Source: Erysipelotrichaceae bacterium (GTDB lineage: Bacteria > Bacillota_I > Bacilli_A > Erysipelotrichales > Erysipelotrichaceae). From it: a stretch of 9,056 bases of DNA. Below the pieces are notes generated by a model, which worked only from the letters and a program-made list of their open reading frames with translations, was not told the DNA's origin and did not search any database. Shown here one piece after another: positions 6,349-9,056 of this stretch. Position 1 is the stretch's first letter; the number at the start of each line of letters is the position of its first letter. The stretch covers positions 1 through 9,056 of the forward strand of contig JABUSI010000200.1 in NCBI GenBank assembly GCA_021442745.1, read 5' to 3'. The position numbers were made by a program, and so were the translations under genes.

Positions 6349-7503
6349 CTATTTATTTCCATCAACGAGAAAACCAATGTCTTCTATAGCATATGAATAT
6401 CTTTCTATATATTCTGCAATTAAATAATCTGGTTTAATGCTTTCTAACATATCCGGTTTGTAGTAAGATCTGTGTACTACATAGACATCACTAAACACCT
6501 CACTAAGTGCTGGTATCATTGATGTTCTAAATGAATCACCCACAAGAAACAATGTTTTCATGTGTGATGCATTGTCATTATGTATGTGTGAAATAATATT
6601 TGAATCTTGCTCTTCTCCATATACTTCCCAGTCTATTGAGGTTGTACCTTCTATGGAATATTCTATTTCATCATCAAACAAAGACAAAAGGCCAACCATT
6701 TTTGCTAAATCATCCTCTCCACCATAATGGTAATTGCCATTCAATGGTTGTTTAAGAATGTTTCTTGCTGAAAGGTCTGGGATGTTAATGTCCCATGTCG
6801 ATAAAACATCCTTTACTCCTATATATGCCCCTAGCTGATTCCAATGTGTATCATATGAATAATACACTTGGGTGTTTGAACTATTCTCTACTAAATTATT
6901 TTTAGGTGAAATAGCATTTATGCTATTTTCTTGTAAATAACTAACTAATATATCCGTTCTTGTTTTTTCACAATGAATGTAATTTTCCGGCATCTTCTCA
7001 AAGTACACGTTCTCTTTATTTGGAGGTACAAATAGCGCAAATCGAATGCCCATGCTCTCTAACTTATTTTGCACATTGAGTGTTTCCTGCGCCATTGATT
7101 CCAGTTGCCTTGAAGTATACATATTTGTTCCTTTGAAATCAGCAATTGAATCTCCATCTGTTTTACTCTGATAAAATAACCATCCATCATTACCTAAAAG
7201 TACTTGTGACGATGCTATTTCTCCTGTCATGTAATATGTAAAGAACGCATCTATTTTACTAAACTTCTTTGTTCCGTAAGTGCTCCATTTACTACTTATA
7301 TTTTCTATTTCTCTATCGACAATATTCAGGACTGTGTCTTTCTCTTCAACAGAACCATACCTGTAATCGGATACCTTGGTAGAAATATACTTTCCCATAG
7401 ATATTACCGATGAAGCCCAGGATAGCAACGAAATGAGAACAAATATCGCTACAATAATTATAACATGCCATTTTTTTGTTATAGTCTCCAGTTTTTTCTT
7501 CAT
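6349..7503 (-). CDS. AlgJ/AlgX-like (DHHW-type, SGNH) membrane-anchored O-acetyltransferase
   Basis: From the ATG at 7503 the product is 384 residues. Residues 1-12 are basic and about 13-29 form one hydrophobic segment, so it is a signal-anchored protein with its main domain outside the membrane. The catalytic features of the AlgJ/AlgX family are present: DTHWN (Asp218, His220) and GDSF with nucleophile Ser324 (LVGDSFRTS). LLGNDGWLFY at about 102-111 is another family hallmark. The expected role is to take acetyl groups delivered by an MBOAT partner and place them on a surface polysaccharide or other wall polymer; the polymer is unknown. The gene follows the MBOAT gene by 9 bp, with its AGAGGTGA site overlapping the intergenic gap, so the two are co-transcribed and probably coupled. 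A GTG at 7509 is in frame but lies within the RBS, so the ATG is preferred. Confidence 0.85.
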   Translation of the reverse strand: MKKKLETITKKWHVIIIVAIFVLISLLSWASSVISMGKYISTKVSDYRYGSVEEKDTVLNIVDREIENISSKWSTYGTKKFSKIDAFFTYYMTGEIASSQVLLGNDGWLFYQSKTDGDSIADFKGTNMYTSRQLESMAQETLNVQNKLESMGIRFALFVPPNKENVYFEKMPENYIHCEKTRTDILVSYLQENSINAISPKNNLVENSSNTQVYYSYDTHWNQLGAYIGVKDVLSTWDINIPDLSARNILKQPLNGNYHYGGEDDLAKMVGLLSLFDDEIEYSIEGTTSIDWEVYGEEQDSNIISHIHNDNASHMKTLFLVGDSFRTSMIPALSEVFSDVYVVHRSYYKPDMLESIKPDYLIAEYIERYSYAIEDIGFLVDGNK

Positions 7504-7512
7504 AGTCACCTC

Positions 7513-8712
7513 TTAAAAATTGCCATAAATATATGGTGTGTACGCTGAATTAACAATCCCTGCAATTACCATTATTGATAACATGATTAGCAGAATTCCC
7601 CTAACCAATGCAAACCATTTTTTCTTGGACCACTTGGCAAACAGTTTGTTCCAGGGGAAACAAAGAAGAATGCAACATAGAATAAAAGGAATAAACCTCA
7701 TTGCTTTATCTTCAATTCCTATCGTTATGTTTGAAAACAATCCTTTTATGTATATAGCAGCCGTTTTAAGATTATCTGCTCTGAAGAGAATCCATAACAG
7801 ATTTACAAAAAACAAGGTGTATAGACGACCTATTATTGTGTTTTCTAATTTTTTCATGAAGGGTATGTATTTTTCTATAACTAACAGAACAAAATATCCC
7901 AATCCCCACAATATAAATGACAAATCAGTCCCGTGCCAGATTCCTGTTAGCAGCCAAACAGACAACATGTTAAGAATATGTCGTGGAATGGAACATCTAT
8001 TTCCTCCAAGCGGAATATATACATAATCCCTAAACCACTGTGTTAATGAAATATGCCATCTTTTCCAGAAATCAGAAATACTGCCTGCTTGATATGGTTT
8101 ATTGAAGTTTTCTCTAATACTAAATCCAAGAAGTTGTCCTATTCCAATAGCGATATCGGAATACCCCGAAAAATCAAAATACAATTGTAGAGTATATGCT
8201 ATTGATCCCAACCAAAGCCCAATAGATGAATACTGGTTTCCTAATGCCACCCCATCAAAATAATAGTTTGCCAAAACAGAAATCTTATCAGCTATTAATA
8301 CTTTTTTACAGAGTCCAATCATTATCCGCTCAATTGCATTGGCATAATTAATTGTTTGAAGATTATTTCTCAGACCTTGGTTAAATTCTTTAAATCGGAT
8401 AATTGGTCCTGATGTTACCGTCGTAAAGAAGGATAAGTATAAATACACATTTAGTATACTTGGCTTATCTTTAATCTTCTCATTATATACATCTGCCAAA
8501 AATGAAACTGCTTCAAAAGTGAAAAAAGAAATTCCCATAGGTATCAATATAGAAACAGGCTGTATACCACTATTAAAGATAGAATTAATACCGAAAATTG
8601 CAAAATTCAAGTATTTAATCATTAACAATGGTGCTATGGTACAGGCAATGATAACTGTGAAAAGTACACGGTTTCTATATTTTGTTAGAATGAATGAGAA
8701 AAACCATATCAT
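7513..8712 (-). CDS. MBOAT (AlgI/DltB-type) O-acyltransferase, main part downstream of a frameshift
   Basis: This 399-residue frame holds most of a membrane-bound O-acyltransferase. Hallmarks are LQLYFDFSGYSDIAIGIG at about 175-192, NKPYQAGSISDFWKRWHIS at about 204-222, YIPLGGNR at about 232-239, and the catalytic-type His260 in TGIWHG (321 in the restored protein). There are many hydrophobic segments. AlgI-like proteins are about 460-480 residues, and the missing 61 residues are encoded just upstream in another frame. The ATG at 8712 overlaps the stop of that fragment (TGATG) and has no good RBS of its own, so it is probably not the real start, although re-initiation is conceivable. The protein would shuttle acetyl groups through the membrane to the AlgJ/AlgX-like partner encoded 9 bp downstream. 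Identity of the family is certain; whether this copy makes functional protein is not. Confidence 0.9.
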   Translation of the reverse strand: MIWFFSFILTKYRNRVLFTVIIACTIAPLLMIKYLNFAIFGINSIFNSGIQPVSILIPMGISFFTFEAVSFLADVYNEKIKDKPSILNVYLYLSFFTTVTSGPIIRFKEFNQGLRNNLQTINYANAIERIMIGLCKKVLIADKISVLANYYFDGVALGNQYSSIGLWLGSIAYTLQLYFDFSGYSDIAIGIGQLLGFSIRENFNKPYQAGSISDFWKRWHISLTQWFRDYVYIPLGGNRCSIPRHILNMLSVWLLTGIWHGTDLSFILWGLGYFVLLVIEKYIPFMKKLENTIIGRLYTLFFVNLLWILFRADNLKTAAIYIKGLFSNITIGIEDKAMRFIPFILCCILLCFPWNKLFAKWSKKKWFALVRGILLIMLSIMVIAGIVNSAYTPYIYGNF

Positions 8713-8894
8713 CAGGGAATAACAACAGAGAAAGAGAAATGCTCTGACCCCCCAAAAATATAGAATATGCTGTTTGCAATAAACAAGAGTACAACCTTTC
8801 CTGTAATTTTACTCTTGTTTCTTCCTATCAGGTTATACAATAATACAAACCAGATTATTAATCCAAAAATAAAGATGCACGATGTAAATGTCAT
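8712..8894 (-). pseudogene. N-terminal fragment of the MBOAT gene, separated by a frameshift at a G6 run
   Basis: The ATG at 8894 has a good RBS (GAGGTGG, 5 nt spacing) and encodes MTFTSCIFIFGLIIWFVLL, a first membrane segment, then a second hydrophobic run ending SIFYIFGG at residue 49. This matches the usual AlgI start, where FYxWG or FYxFG closes the second segment. After the six G (8748-8753) the frame reads SEHFSFSVVIP and stops at 8712. The other frame over the same bases reads VRAFLFLCCYSLMIWFF, a continuous membrane segment running into the main MBOAT frame. One extra G would give a single 460-residue protein from 8894 to 7513. The longer frame back to 8969 is rejected because its ATG has no RBS and lies upstream of the promoter. 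Confidence 0.85.
8748..8753 (-). repeat. G6 homopolymer at the MBOAT frameshift point
   Basis: Six G on the minus strand follow five T, at the exact place where the coding frame changes. Seven G would restore the frame. Mononucleotide runs of this kind are typical slippage sites, although six is short for high-rate phase variation. Confidence 0.8.
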
Positions 8895-8928
8895 TATTCC
8901 ACCTCTCAGAATTGTTATTAAACACCTA

Positions 8929-8957
8929 CTTATCTCATGCTTTTGGATATATGTCAA
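8929..8957 (-). promoter_or_regulatory. Promoter of the O-acetylation operon
   Basis: A consensus TTGACA (8952-8957) is followed after 17 bp by GATAAG (8929-8934, 4 of 6 matches), about 35 bp before the MBOAT start at 8894. It fits a start at 8894 and not at 8969. Confidence 0.6.
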
Positions 8958-9000
8958 GACATAAATCATTTATTTTCAAAGCATCTGTTTCCATTTTTAT

Positions 9001-9056
9001 ATGAATGACACATTCATGAAGGTTGTGTTACAATTTCAATATACATGGTTAGGAGG
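9001..9056 (+). promoter_or_regulatory. Divergent promoter with palindromic operator and RBS for a gene beyond the right edge
   Basis: On the plus strand ATGACA (9005-9010) and TACAAT (9029-9034) are spaced 18 bp, and the window ends with AGGAGG (9051-9056), so a start codon is expected just outside. A perfect 7-bp inverted repeat, ATGAATG (9001-9007) and CATTCAT (9011-9017) around ACA, covers the -35 and looks like a regulator site. The gene itself cannot be seen. Confidence 0.55.

Noticed and set aside
7538..8026. 162-residue open frame antisense to the MBOAT gene
   Set aside because: It is the complement of a strongly conserved coding region including the IWHG and YIPLGG motifs; shadow frame.
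8894..8969. Longer start for the MBOAT N-terminal fragment at 8969
   Set aside because: This would place the start codon upstream of the TTGACA promoter and has no RBS; the ATG at 8894 has GAGGTGG at proper spacing.
1..9056. CRISPR array, tRNA, rRNA or riboswitch
   Set aside because: No regularly spaced repeats, no tRNA cloverleaf or rRNA-like sequence, and no recognisable riboswitch core were seen on either strand.

Overview
The window looks like a chromosomal segment of a low-to-mid GC Bacillota (Firmicutes), possibly from the Erysipelotrichia or clostridial gut lineages. This rests on strong AGGAGG-type ribosome binding sites, extended -10 promoters, and family content such as DUF1846 and an aldo/keto reductase-ferredoxin fusion. 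The species assignment is a low-confidence inference.

Left half (1-4265), moderate GC and housekeeping in character. On the minus strand there is the start of an M24-type (Xaa-Pro aminopeptidase-like) protein running off the left edge, preceded by a DUF1846 gene with its own terminator. Divergent from DUF1846 is an aldo/keto reductase with a C-terminal two-cluster ferredoxin domain. It converges on a metallo-beta-lactamase-fold hydrolase, and the two share a bidirectional terminator.

Junction (about 4270-4682). This holds a decayed minus-strand gene: the start of a DUF2442-like protein joined out of frame to a helix-turn-helix segment that carries a TGA at a position expected to be Trp. It also holds a terminator and a cluster of short TATCTC-type repeats.

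Right half (4683-9056), visibly AT-richer and accessory in character. A class II Fic protein (autoinhibitory helix, Fic active site, C-terminal winged helix) is flanked on both sides by the same 11-bp motifs. On the promoter side these motifs bracket and occupy the -35/spacer, suggesting an autoregulated gene. After about 500 bp of gene-free, inverted-repeat-rich DNA comes a two-gene O-acetylation operon on the minus strand: an AlgI/DltB-type MBOAT acyltransferase followed 9 bp later by an AlgJ/AlgX-like (DTHW, GDSF) extracellular acetyltransferase. Together these would pass acetyl groups across the membrane onto an unidentified surface polymer. The MBOAT gene is interrupted by a frameshift at a run of six G; one more G restores a continuous 460-residue protein. 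That makes it a candidate phase-variation (or decay, or sequencing-error) site and the most interesting observation here. At the right edge, a divergent promoter with a perfect palindrome over its -35 points to a gene starting just outside the window.
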